NCBI GenBank assembly: GCA_021157505.1
Contig: JAGGWI010000168.1
Span: 1-8,048 of the forward strand
From: Desulfuromusa sp.
GTDB taxonomy: Bacteria > Desulfobacterota > Desulfuromonadia > Desulfuromonadales > Geopsychrobacteraceae
DNA length: 8,048 nucleotides
Reading direction: 5' to 3'
Positions 1-6,672 of this stretch are shown here, piece after piece. Position 1 is the first letter of the stretch. The number at the start of each line of letters is the position of its first letter. A program made the position numbers and the translations under genes. A model generated the notes under the pieces. That model searched no databases. It saw only the letters and a program-made list of their open reading frames with translations, and had not been told where the DNA came from.

Positions 1-140
1 GAATAATTATGCAGAACATCCATAGAGACTGCTATCAAACCGCCGAGGAGTACGGTTCACCGGGCAACTATGTGGTTGGTGCAAATATTGCCGGCTTCAT
101 CAAGGTTTCCAGTGCCATGCTGGCTATGGGCGTAGTCTGA
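1..140 (+). CDS. gdhA: Glutamate dehydrogenase, C-terminal end (partial)
   Basis: Only the last 45 codons are present; the reading frame is open from position 3 and stops with TGA at 138-140. The translation ends in NYVVGANIAGFIKVSSAML followed by AMGVV, the characteristic C-terminus of hexameric NADP-type glutamate dehydrogenases (the E. coli enzyme ends with a very similar NYV-GANIAGF-KVADAMLAQGV segment). The enzyme interconverts 2-oxoglutarate plus ammonia and glutamate in the cytoplasm. The 5' part, including the catalytic lysine and nucleotide-binding domain, lies outside the window, so coenzyme preference cannot be judged. Transcription should end at the hairpin starting about 22 bases after the stop. 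Confidence 0.9.
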   Translation, partial: IIMQNIHRDCYQTAEEYGSPGNYVVGANIAGFIKVSSAMLAMGVV

Positions 141-161
141 TCGACAACGGTAAAAAGCATC

Positions 162-196
162 AAAAAAGCCCCCCGGCTGTAAACCGGGGGGCTTTT
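162..196. terminator. Bidirectional rho-independent terminator between convergent genes
   Basis: A 13-base-pair perfect stem (AAAAGCCCCCCGG at 164-176, CCGGGGGGCTTTT at 184-196) encloses a 7-base loop (177-183). On the plus strand a short T run follows the GC core and serves gdhA. On the minus strand the run of six A at 162-167 becomes a U6 tract and serves the gene ending at 266. The minus-strand version is the better textbook terminator. Confidence 0.9.
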
Positions 197-265
197 CTAG
201 TTATTCAGCTCAATATATTTAGCACTACAGGGAGGGGACTGATTTTAAAATACCTGCCTGAATAA

Positions 266-2860
266 TTACGATGACTCAGTAAAACATACCAACTGCTGCG
301 ATACGACATCAGCCATCAACCTTATCCCCGGTTTGGGAACACGATAGACTCTGACCACTTTTTTGTAGCGACTGTATGAGGGGATCAGCCCATCAAGGAC
401 ATTGGAACGATCCTGAAACCAGGCTTCGTTGAGAAAACAATTCTTATTTTCGGGAAATAGAGCAAGATAAAAAATATCTGCTTCAACCAGATCCTGAAAG
501 AAGTGGGATCCGAAAGAGAGTTCCGGCATAAGATCACCCGACGTAAATGCGACCTCAACCAGAACGGTTAAATTGTTAATCTCGGAAAAACTGATTGGCA
601 CCCCCAGAGATGGTGTCGTTGTCCCCCAACGACCAGGTCCCAGCAACATGGTTCGACCTTTATCTTTATCAACAATCCGCTTGTTCAGCAGTCCAATGAC
701 CTTGGCAATCTCATATTTCTCAACCAGCGGCAAGCGTAGATATTCGGCGGGTTCAACCCAGATAACCCACTCGATATCATGAGAGATGTTCCCCCCCATA
801 AAATTCCCCTCTGAACGGAAAAACAGGTTTTCCTCCGGAATATCCTGAGGTATTTCAAGTTGGGTTTTGGAACCTTTGGTCTGCAATGGACGACACTGGA
901 CGACATCAATTTTGATCTCTCTAGCGGCGGTGAAATTTGCCGTAAATTCAACATCAACCGGGTAATCATAGGCGGTTTCGATGGTCTTCAACAAACGCTG
1001 CATGAGCGCAGTGAAATCTGTATTTTCAAGAAAATCATCAAAGGTCAAACGCCAGATATCTTGTCCCTTTTTCCCACGGCGTTCGAGGAGTTCCATCGTT
1101 TCATGATCTTTGACTGCATAGGATTGCCACGGGATATTGATGTCTTCTTGAGTCAATTTCAGCAAAGAAACGGTTTCCAGGCGATTTTCATTCACATTCA
1201 GCAGGTCTATATCCCGTTGGGAAAATTTACGAACATCCTCAAACCCTTTATGCTGTCGCATCCTGGGGGAATCAAGGGCTACAACCCGGGGGTAATCAAT
1301 TTCAGCCCGATCAACAGCCCTGGTTCCAAGCCCGACCACGAGCCGCAACATCCCTGCCTGCGGATCCATCTGCTTGTCCCAGACAAAGGTATTGTAGGAA
1401 ACCCCGACACCAGCCAGTTCCGGCATGTAATAATGGTTGCGATAGGCCCCCGAAACCCGCTGCACCAGCAACGCCATCTGCTCATCCTGTTGATCAAGTC
1501 CCCGCTGTAAACGGTAGGCAAGAGCGTCCTCACTCATGGCACTGGCAAAAATTTTGCGAATTGCGTTTTCCAACTGCTCCAGTCGTTCTTCCGGGTTGCC
1601 CTGATTGACACAGAAAAAACTGTCATATTTTCCAGCAAAGGCATTTCCAAAACCATCTTCCAACAAAGAACTGGAACGGACAATGATCGGATACTGTCCA
1701 TAATATTCAAGTAGCTGTTGAAATCCTTCACGGATTTTATCGGGGAAAGACCCTTTGAGCATTTTTCCCCTTAATTCAGCTGCTGCAGAAAAATAACCCT
1801 CTTCCGTCTTCTGCTGCATGAACAGGCGCCACAGGCCGTTATGGACAATGTATGAATAATAAACATTGGATCCGACGTAGTGTGAATCATGATGCTCAAG
1901 ATGTTTATCCCAGTCAAAAGATTGATCCTGGCGTAAAATATTGTGTGCCAGCAGCATCCCGACGGCTTTGCCGCCGATGAATCCGGTACCGATCACCCGT
2001 GATTTAATTTCAAGCAGCTCCTGCAGGGAGAAATATTTCCTGACCAGAGTCAGCATCCGCTCTTCCCGAGCGATCATATGCCGACAGATATGGCGTACCA
2101 TATTGTCACGCTCAGCTTTCGTTGAAGCCTCTGTGCACAGATCTTCGGCTTCGATGAAGAGTCGATGCCAATGGTCGATCTGTCGCCGCGATGAATCTTT
2201 GGTCCGTGCTGCCAGGGAACTATAGAGACGGGTCGATTCAAAACTGTTGGTCAGTGGGATAAATTTTTCACCCTCTTTACGATGGGGCAGAAACATGGTT
2301 GGAGAACGGCGTTGCCAGACCTTTAATGGTTGAATATGAAAATGATCCTGGTGGTTGAAAACGTCGATCAGCACCTGGGTGGTGTTACGAATTTGTTCAA
2401 TGGTCTTGAATGAATGGTGATCACGGATGATTGCAAAATAAGCCACCGTATCTAACTCAAACAGGTAGGGGCAGGTCACCCGGAAAAAGTTTCCCACCAT
2501 GTGATCTGTCGTCCAGGCGGAGAGAAGATCGGAGAGGCAATCAAAAACATAAAAGGCCCCGGGACCCTGCTCGGTGGCAATATTGTAGACACTGCTGGCA
2601 AACGATTCGAATCCCAGGCGGGAATCGAGTTGATGAACTTTGATCTGTGGAGTTTCGCCAAGCAGCGGCAGATGATCGCCGAAACGCATATAATTAATTT
2701 GCCGTCCATCCCGCAATGCCTGATCAACAAAGGGACCGACAAAGTACTGATAATTCTCAATTGATTCCACTTTGAGAACCACATTATCGCCAATTCGCAA
2801 CCCGTCAAGAATATTATCCAGCTCGATGTAACCTGTCGAAACCCGTTCCGGCAAATTCAT
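266..2860 (-). CDS. PEP/pyruvate-binding-domain protein: KaiC/RecA-like N-terminus fused to a PEP-synthase-type ATP-binding domain
   Basis: 864 residues. Residues 1-115 resemble a RecA/KaiC fold: the entry sequence STGYIELDNILDG (8-20) matches the KaiC 'TGI-GLD-IL-GG' pattern and FYVFDCLSDL (103-112) matches a Walker B strand, but residues 31-37 (VESIENY) stand where the Walker A P-loop should be, so ATP binding there is unlikely. Residues about 285-660 match the nucleotide-binding domain of PEP synthase/pyruvate phosphate dikinase: GGK at 296-298, VRSSSLLEDGFGNAFAGKY at 394-412, and QCRP at 655-658 closing the domain. The C-terminal 200 residues (with LLGPGRWGT at 739-747) are a family-specific extension. 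The phosphohistidine swivel domain (the GG-TSHA-I motif) and the PEP barrel are absent, so the full PEP synthase reaction is not expected. A phosphotransfer or regulatory role is inference. ATG at 2858-2860 is preceded by AGGAGA (complement of 2868-2873) with 7-base spacing. It is monocistronic: it converges on gdhA and its upstream neighbour has its own terminator. Confidence 0.85.
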   Translation of the reverse strand: MNLPERVSTGYIELDNILDGLRIGDNVVLKVESIENYQYFVGPFVDQALRDGRQINYMRFGDHLPLLGETPQIKVHQLDSRLGFESFASSVYNIATEQGPGAFYVFDCLSDLLSAWTTDHMVGNFFRVTCPYLFELDTVAYFAIIRDHHSFKTIEQIRNTTQVLIDVFNHQDHFHIQPLKVWQRRSPTMFLPHRKEGEKFIPLTNSFESTRLYSSLAARTKDSSRRQIDHWHRLFIEAEDLCTEASTKAERDNMVRHICRHMIAREERMLTLVRKYFSLQELLEIKSRVIGTGFIGGKAVGMLLAHNILRQDQSFDWDKHLEHHDSHYVGSNVYYSYIVHNGLWRLFMQQKTEEGYFSAAAELRGKMLKGSFPDKIREGFQQLLEYYGQYPIIVRSSSLLEDGFGNAFAGKYDSFFCVNQGNPEERLEQLENAIRKIFASAMSEDALAYRLQRGLDQQDEQMALLVQRVSGAYRNHYYMPELAGVGVSYNTFVWDKQMDPQAGMLRLVVGLGTRAVDRAEIDYPRVVALDSPRMRQHKGFEDVRKFSQRDIDLLNVNENRLETVSLLKLTQEDINIPWQSYAVKDHETMELLERRGKKGQDIWRLTFDDFLENTDFTALMQRLLKTIETAYDYPVDVEFTANFTAAREIKIDVVQCRPLQTKGSKTQLEIPQDIPEENLFFRSEGNFMGGNISHDIEWVIWVEPAEYLRLPLVEKYEIAKVIGLLNKRIVDKDKGRTMLLGPGRWGTTTPSLGVPISFSEINNLTVLVEVAFTSGDLMPELSFGSHFFQDLVEADIFYLALFPENKNCFLNEAWFQDRSNVLDGLIPSYSRYKKVVRVYRVPKPGIRLMADVVSQQLVCFTESS

Positions 2861-3027
2861 GGCAAACTCTCCTGGATCAAAGGTTTGAAATCAGGGACGC
2901 ACATATATTAATAATTTGAGTATAGGCAGGAATTGCTGATTTTTATAGCATATTGCAGACAGGCCAAGCTAGAAATCATTTCAGGAATGACTGGTTTGAT
3001 TGAGCTTCAGCATATCAGGGGCATTAC
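2861..3027 (-). promoter_or_regulatory. Leader and promoter region of the PEP-synthase-like gene
   Basis: This gap must hold the promoter of the minus-strand gene, because a terminator at 3028-3057 separates it from the gene upstream. On the minus strand a TATACT (complement of 2919-2924) is a fair -10 candidate, but no good -35 is seen at the right spacing. No sigma-54 element with correct spacing is present. Two loose matches to half of the CAGGAATATTCCTG palindrome occur at 2927-2938 and 2982-2994 and are not convincing. Confidence 0.35.
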
Positions 3028-3057
3028 AAAAAAAACGAACCCCAAATTAGAGGTTCG
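3028..3057 (-). terminator. Rho-independent terminator of the Spy/CpxP-family gene
   Basis: Read on the minus strand, CGAACC (complement of 3052-3057) pairs with GGTTCG (complement of 3036-3041) around a 10-base loop and is followed by eight U (complement of 3028-3035). It lies about 30 bases after the stop codon at 3088. Confidence 0.85.
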
Positions 3058-3087
3058 CTTTATTGTCTATCCGGGAGTCGGCGGCAA

Positions 3088-3693
3088 TCAGTTGTTGTAA
3101 CGTGCTCCTGAACCTTTGCCGCTTCGCTTGCCATGACCATCGCAATTACGTTCGCCACCACGTTTGCTGCAACCTTCACCATTACGGTTTCCATCATGCT
3201 TGCCGAAGAAACCTTCACCACCCATGCCGCGGAGTTTTTCAGCTTTCTGCTGTTGTTCGGGGGTCAGAACCGCAAGAACCTGTTGCCTGGTTTTTGCCCG
3301 TTGGACCATCATCTCGGTGTGCAGATCAGTACGCTCTTGTGCTTTGGCACGGAACTCAGCTTCGTTGAATTCTTGGCCTTGTTTGTCTTCGCGTAAATCT
3401 TCTTGGCTGGCTTGCATCTTCGTGCGCATCGATTGGTGATCCTGCCATTGTTGATCAAGTAACCCTTTCAACTGTTCCTGCTGTTGGCTGGTCAGGTCAA
3501 GAATGACTCCCATTTTCTCCAGTCGCTCTCCCATCCGCTCCTGATGTTGTTCCTGGGTCATCCCTTGACCTCTCTGTCCGTGAGAGCCATCACAGCTTTT
3601 TTTCCCATGACTTCCGGGCCATGCAAATGCTGTTCCAGCAGCTAAGAGGACGCCGATCAATAATGTTGGAATAATAACTGTTTTTTTCATCAT
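3088..3693 (-). CDS. Spy/CpxP/ZraP-family periplasmic protein (LTxxQ motifs)
   Basis: 201 residues. A clear signal peptide runs from the N-terminus (MMKK, then a hydrophobic core at 5-21) to a likely signal peptidase I site AFA|W after residue 24. The mature part has the two family LTxxQ motifs, LTSQQ at 67-71 and LTPEQ at 143-147, within long Gln/Glu-rich helices, as in Spy, CpxP and ZraP. These are periplasmic chaperones or stress-signal inhibitors, and CpxP restrains the kinase CpxA. Divergence from cpxR-cpxA with a CpxR box between them strongly suggests a CpxP-like role. Unusual are the Gly/His/Cys-rich ends: His29, Cys34 and His38 near the mature N-terminus, and His166, Cys175, Cys184 and His187 in a flexible tail after residue 155. 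Metal binding, as in ZraP, is possible but is inference. Two ATG codons are adjacent (3693 and 3690); spacing from AGGAGA favours the second. Confidence 0.9.
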   Translation of the reverse strand: MMKKTVIIPTLLIGVLLAAGTAFAWPGSHGKKSCDGSHGQRGQGMTQEQHQERMGERLEKMGVILDLTSQQQEQLKGLLDQQWQDHQSMRTKMQASQEDLREDKQGQEFNEAEFRAKAQERTDLHTEMMVQRAKTRQQVLAVLTPEQQQKAEKLRGMGGEGFFGKHDGNRNGEGCSKRGGERNCDGHGKRSGKGSGARYNN

Positions 3694-3696
3694 GTT

Positions 3697-3702
3697 TCTC
3701 CT
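3697..3702 (-). promoter_or_regulatory. Shine-Dalgarno site that bears on the start of the Spy/CpxP-family gene
   Basis: AGGAGA on the minus strand sits 3 bases before the first ATG (3693) and 6 bases before the second (3690). The second is at the more usual distance, so the protein may begin at residue 2 of the annotated frame. The signal peptide is unaffected. Confidence 0.6.
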
Positions 3703-3790
3703 TTAAGGTTGCAGTGATTGTTTTCGTTGTTTGATGACTCGACTATAGCGCAAAGAATCTGCAGTGGGGGTTAAGTGGTGTGAAAATCAG

Positions 3791-3805
3791 GTAAAGTTAT
3801 GTAAA
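3791..3805. promoter_or_regulatory. CpxR box, perfect GTAAA-N5-GTAAA
   Basis: GTAAA (3791-3795), GTTAT, GTAAA (3801-3805) matches the E. coli CpxR~P consensus exactly. It lies about 98 bases upstream of the Spy/CpxP-family start. A possible -10 for that gene (TATAGT, complement of 3742-3747) places the box near -60, a position typical of activation. Its presence between this gene and cpxR is independent support for naming the locus Cpx. Confidence 0.8.
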
Positions 3806-3809
3806 GTTT

Positions 3810-3920
3810 CTAGGAGACTGTCGGACTGTACGAGCCGAAGCGAAAATTTGGAAGTTTGAGACCAGATTTTAGCTCGTTTGAGATTAATAGCCATAGCTAT
3901 TGGTCGAAAAGGTCTCCTAG
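3810..3920. repeat. Possible short mobile or dispersed element with 9-base terminal inverted repeats
   Basis: CTAGGAGAC at 3810-3818 is the exact inverse of GTCTCCTAG at 3912-3920. Inside are a near-perfect 13-base-pair hairpin (3839-3851 with 3862-3874; one mismatch and one wobble pair, 10-base loop) and a small perfect hairpin near 3887-3902 (AATAGC/GCTATT). Size, terminal repeats and internal folding resemble a miniature inverted-repeat element. No obvious target-site duplication is seen and no second copy exists in this window, so mobility is inference. It sits between the two CpxR-like boxes. Confidence 0.5.
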
Positions 3921-3933
3921 CGGTGCTTTTCTC

Positions 3934-3948
3934 TTAACAATTCTTTAC
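3934..3948. promoter_or_regulatory. Second, degenerate CpxR-like box in opposite orientation
   Basis: TTAAC (3934-3938), five bases, TTTAC (3944-3948): on the minus strand this reads GTAAA-N5-GTTAA, one mismatch from the CpxR consensus. It lies 56 bases before the cpxR start. If TATGAT at 3971-3976 is the -10, the box is centred near -42, as expected for class II activation and autoregulation. The -10 assignment is tentative because no good -35 accompanies it. Confidence 0.5.
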
Positions 3949-4004
3949 ACCCTGTGGTGCTCAGTCCAGTTATGATTGACGCTGGAAATGGATGAGGAGT
4001 CACA

Positions 4005-4706
4005 ATGAATCGAATTCTGGTGATAGATGATGATATAGAGCTCTGTGAACTGTTGAGCGACTATCTGAGTGGTGAAAACTTTACGGTTGAGGCCGTCAAT
4101 AACGGTAAGCAGGGTGCTGAACAGGCGCTAGCGGCAGAATATGTTCTGGTTATTCTGGATGTGATGTTGCCGGAAATGAACGGTTTTGACGTTCTCAGAA
4201 AAATTCGTGAAAGCAGCAAGGTTCCAGTTATTATGCTCACCGCGCGCGGGGACGACATAGATCGGATTGTCGGTTTGGAACTGGGAGCCGATGATTATCT
4301 GCCTAAACCCTTCAACCCGCGTGAGCTGGTTGCCCGTATCCGGGCGATCCAACGGCGTACGGAAGCAGTAAAAGTTCACCAGCCACCGGTTGAAAAGTTA
4401 AAGGTCGGGGATGTCGTTCTCTGTTCAACCAACCGTACCGTAAAGCGTAGTGGCGACAATATTGAATTGACCTCGGTTGAATTTAATCTGCTTGAGGTAT
4501 TGTTATCCAGAGCTGGAGAGGTGATCAGTCGGGATGATCTGGTCGAAAAAGTCCTCGGTCGCCAGCTTTCGGCATATGATCGCAGCATCGATGTGCATGT
4601 CAGTGCATTACGCAAAAAACTTGGCCATTATGTGGACGATATCGAACGGATCAGAACTATCCGTGGCGTCGGTTATCTCTACTCTCTATCAGAAAGTAAC
4701 TCCTGA
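4005..4706 (+). CDS. cpxR: CpxR-like OmpR-family response regulator
   Basis: 233 residues, close to E. coli CpxR (232). The receiver domain (about 1-118) has every catalytic residue: the acidic pair Asp9/Asp10, phosphoacceptor Asp52 (VILDVMLPEMNG), Thr79, and Lys101 in the DDYLPKPFN segment, which is very like CpxR. The C-terminal winged helix (about 130-229) carries the OmpR/PhoB signature (TSVEFNLLEVLLS, the recognition-helix region RSIDVHVSALRKKLG, and IRTIRGVGYLY). It should bind GTAAA repeats as a phosphorylated dimer and switch envelope-stress genes on. GAGGAG at 3994-3999, 5 bases before the ATG, supports this start. The TGA overlaps the ATG of the kinase gene (TGATG), implying translational coupling. 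Assignment to CpxR rather than another OmpR-family member rests on sequence, gene order and the intergenic boxes. Confidence 0.92.
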   Translation: MNRILVIDDDIELCELLSDYLSGENFTVEAVNNGKQGAEQALAAEYVLVILDVMLPEMNGFDVLRKIRESSKVPVIMLTARGDDIDRIVGLELGADDYLPKPFNPRELVARIRAIQRRTEAVKVHQPPVEKLKVGDVVLCSTNRTVKRSGDNIELTSVEFNLLEVLLSRAGEVISRDDLVEKVLGRQLSAYDRSIDVHVSALRKKLGHYVDDIERIRTIRGVGYLYSLSESNS

Positions 4707-6079
4707 TGCGCAGTTTGTTCCTGAGGATTTTTCTCTATTTTCTACTGATTATTTTACTGGTTTCTTCTGCCGTGGTGATTTTGACTTACTTCCGTGATCA
4801 GGAGTTCCCAGCTCTGGCAGATCAAAATTTTACCCGGCAAGCGATTGCCGAATATGGCCGGGAAGCAACACAAGCTTTTGAGCATAAGGGGATTGCGGCT
4901 GTAGATAGGTATGCTGAAAGATTGTCGGCTGAGTTTGGAATCCATCTATTATTATTCAATTCTGCTGGTCATCCCTTGACCAGCCAGAGAGTTCCCCGCC
5001 GTATACAACATATGGTGCAACGCGCTATGAGAAGCGGCGAGGTGGTTTTCCCGATGATGGGACGTCGTAACGGGTTGGCCAGTATGGTTCGTGGGGGCTC
5101 GGGTGAAACCTATTTTGTCGCTATCCAGTTACCGGATCGGCAGCAATCGAGACATTTATTCAAGGGGGTGACACACGGATTCCTGGGGTGGCAATTACTG
5201 ATTTTATTGGCGGTGACCGCCATCGGTTGTTATTTTTTAGCCCGTTCTCTGACCGCGCCGATTGGCCGTTTACGCCAGGCAACGCGCAAATTTGCCGCTG
5301 GTGATCTTTCAACCCGCATCGGTGATAAAATCAAAGGTAAAAATGAACTGGCTGAGTTGGCTGACGATTTTGACGAAATGGCCGGAAAAATCGAGGCCCT
5401 GATTGGTGCGCAGAAAAACCTTTTGCGGGATATCTCTCATGAATTACGTTCCCCGTTGACCCGTCTGGGGATCGCTTTGGAACTGGCCCGGCAACCGGGA
5501 GATGCTGAAACAAAAAGCAAGGCGTTGGCGCGGATTGAGCTGGAAGCCGAGCGGATGAATGTGATGATTGGCCAGCTACTTAATCTGACCCGGCTGGAGA
5601 GTGGGGTTCAAGAGCTGCAGTTTCAAAAATTTAATCTGCGACCACTCTTGGAGAATCTGGTGGCAGATGCCAATTACGAGGCGAAAGCACATCAATCTCA
5701 GGTTGTTTTAACGGCCCCGGATGCTGCTATGTATTTTGGGGCAGAGGAGCTGCTGGCGCAGGCGCTGGAAAATGTGATCCGCAACGCGGTGAAATATACC
5801 GCTGCAGGGAGTGTTGTCTCGGTTGATTTACGGGTGACTGCCGAGGCCTTGACAATCCGGGTTGCCGATCAGGGATCGGGAGTGCCGGCTGAGTCTCTGC
5901 CAAAGCTATTTGAACCTTTTTATCGTGTAGCTGCTGCACGGGATCGTCAGACTGGGGGTGCCGGGATTGGTCTGGCAATTTCTGAACGCGCAGTTAAACT
6001 CCATTCCGGATCGATCACCGCAAGCAATCGTAGCGAGGGCGGTTTGCTGCTGGAAATCAGCTTGCCGATTGAAAGTTGA
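4706..6079 (+). CDS. cpxA: CpxA-like sensor histidine kinase
   Basis: 457 residues, the same length as E. coli CpxA as I recall it. Order of parts: cytoplasmic start MRSLFLRIF; membrane segment about 7-29; periplasmic sensor about 30-157; second membrane segment about 159-178; HAMP about 180-233; dimerisation/phosphoacceptor helix with ISHELRSPLTRL and His245; and an ATP-binding domain with N box (ENVIRNAVKY, Asn360), G1 box (DQGSG from Asp388), F box (KLFEPFYR) and G2 box (GGAGIGLAI). All motifs are intact, so it should autophosphorylate and transfer to, or dephosphorylate, the CpxR-like regulator. The periplasmic domain probably senses misfolded envelope protein and may be held off by the divergently encoded CpxP-like protein, by analogy with E. 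coli. It starts inside the cpxR stop codon and has no strong separate ribosome site. Confidence 0.92.
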   Translation: MRSLFLRIFLYFLLIILLVSSAVVILTYFRDQEFPALADQNFTRQAIAEYGREATQAFEHKGIAAVDRYAERLSAEFGIHLLLFNSAGHPLTSQRVPRRIQHMVQRAMRSGEVVFPMMGRRNGLASMVRGGSGETYFVAIQLPDRQQSRHLFKGVTHGFLGWQLLILLAVTAIGCYFLARSLTAPIGRLRQATRKFAAGDLSTRIGDKIKGKNELAELADDFDEMAGKIEALIGAQKNLLRDISHELRSPLTRLGIALELARQPGDAETKSKALARIELEAERMNVMIGQLLNLTRLESGVQELQFQKFNLRPLLENLVADANYEAKAHQSQVVLTAPDAAMYFGAEELLAQALENVIRNAVKYTAAGSVVSVDLRVTAEALTIRVADQGSGVPAESLPKLFEPFYRVAAARDRQTGGAGIGLAISERAVKLHSGSITASNRSEGGLLLEISLPIES

Positions 6080-6085
6080 TAAGTA

Positions 6086-6127
6086 GTTATCTGGGGACAT
6101 GGTTGCAGTTACGTGCCCCCAGATAAC
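6086..6127 (+). repeat. Long imperfect hairpin just after cpxA
   Basis: Arms 6086-6101 (GTTATCTGGGGACATG) and 6112-6127 (CGTGCCCCCAGATAAC) pair over 16 positions with one mismatch and one G-T wobble, around a 10-base loop. It begins 7 bases after the cpxA stop, so it may stabilise or end the mRNA, but no T tract follows. Part of it is repeated near 6428, which points to a repeat-element origin. Confidence 0.6.
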
Positions 6128-6173
6128 GGGTTAACAAGCAACAAGGTCGCGGGGTTGCGCCCCCGCTCGTCGC
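6109..6173 (+). repeat. Diverged direct repeat, copy 1
   Basis: Begins TTACGTGCCCCCAGATAACGG and ends in CGTCGCC. It aligns with 6425-6487 over its whole length with scattered substitutions and a few small gaps, sharing TTACGTG, ATAACGG, TTGCGC and TCGCC blocks in the same order. Roughly two thirds or more of positions agree by eye. Confidence 0.6.
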
Positions 6174-6204
6174 CATACTCTTTTGTACACCACAAAAGAG
6201 TATG
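6174..6204. repeat. Perfect 13-base inverted repeat
   Basis: CATACTCTTTTGT (6174-6186) and ACAAAAGAGTATG (6192-6204) form a perfect stem with a 5-base loop. It follows directly on repeat copy 1. No T tract follows, so it is not a canonical terminator. Confidence 0.75.
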
Positions 6205-6271
6205 CAGAAAAAGGTGCCCGACCTCCTTGCCCGCCGTTGGCGGGTTCCCTCCATGGAACAGTTACTTTGAG

Positions 6272-6314
6272 GAACGGCAAAAACTCAGGCTACGCCTTCA
6301 AACATTTGCCGTTC
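6272..6314. repeat. 10-base inverted repeat with structured loop
   Basis: GAACGGCAAA (6272-6281) pairs with TTTGCCGTTC (6305-6314). The flanks TTGAG and CTCAA could extend the stem past a bulge. On the plus strand T5 follows directly (6315-6319), so a weak terminator function is conceivable. Confidence 0.55.
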
Positions 6315-6424
6315 TTTTTCTCAAATCAACTATTCCATTCCAGCTGCGTCACACGGGTTGGGCAGTTCAAAGCAAAGTTAAAGATCATACGAATGTCGCT
6401 AAAATGGCTTAAACTAGCGCCATT

Positions 6425-6487
6425 CTTACGTGTCCCCATAACGGTTGCCAACCACAAGATCGCAGGATTGCGCTCTCCACTTATCGC
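6425..6487 (+). repeat. Diverged direct repeat, copy 2
   Basis: Starts TTACGTGTCCCCATAACGG and ends TATCGCC, mirroring copy 1 at 6109-6173. It lacks the hairpin partner found before copy 1, so it looks like a decayed duplicate or the far boundary of an element. Confidence 0.55.
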
Positions 6488-6560
6488 CTTAATCATAATC
6501 AAGAAGCGCTTCTGTCTCCGATTATTACTTTTCCTGTCAGATAGGAAAGCTCCTTCCCGG

Positions 6561-6574
6561 CAGGAATATTCCTG
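6561..6574. promoter_or_regulatory. 14-base palindrome, candidate upstream activating site
   Basis: CAGGAATATTCCTG is its own exact reverse complement. Its centre is about 120 bases upstream of the -12 GC of the sigma-54 promoter that follows, within the usual range for enhancer-binding-protein sites. The identical palindrome recurs at 7574-7587 at nearly the same distance from a second sigma-54 promoter. Confidence 0.6.
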
Positions 6575-6672
6575 TGCTGTTGGGGTTGGTGAGTGGCGAA
6601 TATAACTTCAATCAAATCTTTAACTAACTGATTATATTGCCTTAAATAGATTTCTTGAAGATTTTAAAAAAC

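Larger units (their letters stand above)
6080..6560. other. Gene-free block of hairpins and diverged repeats, possibly a mobile-element remnant
   Basis: No credible gene is seen on either strand; the open frames here start at GTG or TTG inside hairpin arms without ribosome sites. The block contains, in order: the hairpin at 6086-6127; a perfect 13-base inverted repeat at 6174-6186/6192-6204; CCCGCC/GGCGGG at 6230-6244; GAACGGCAAA/TTTGCCGTTC at 6272-6281/6305-6314; AATGGC/GCCATT at 6403-6408/6419-6424; and a second, diverged copy of the 6109-6173 sequence at 6425-6487. Such density of paired arms suggests a non-autonomous repeat element, perhaps of REP/RAYT type, but no transposase is present to prove it. 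Confidence 0.55.

Noticed and set aside
860..1510. 216-codon open frame on the plus strand
   Set aside because: It lies wholly antisense within the PEP-synthase-like gene, whose motifs clearly identify the true frame.
2955..2968. TTGGCC...TGC on the minus strand as a sigma-54 promoter for the 266-2860 gene
   Set aside because: The GG-to-GC spacing is 7 or 14 bases, not the required 10.
2927..2994. CAGGAAT half-sites (2927 and 2982) upstream of the PEP-synthase-like gene as further copies of the palindrome
   Set aside because: Only one half matches in each, and no sigma-54 promoter accompanies them.
6086..6127. Hairpin after cpxA as its rho-independent terminator
   Set aside because: There is no T tract after the stem and a related sequence recurs at 6425, so it is better described as a repeat, though it might still affect the transcript end.
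6113..6412. Open frame of 99 codons on the plus strand, GTG start
   Set aside because: It starts inside a hairpin arm with no ribosome site, overlaps several inverted repeats and the other open frame there, and has no protein-like domain pattern.
6183..6605. Open frame of 140 codons on the plus strand, TTG start
   Set aside because: It begins in the 13-base inverted repeat without a Shine-Dalgarno site and runs through repeats and the 6561-6574 palindrome. Composition is unlike the neighbouring genes, so it looks like chance coding over a repeat element.
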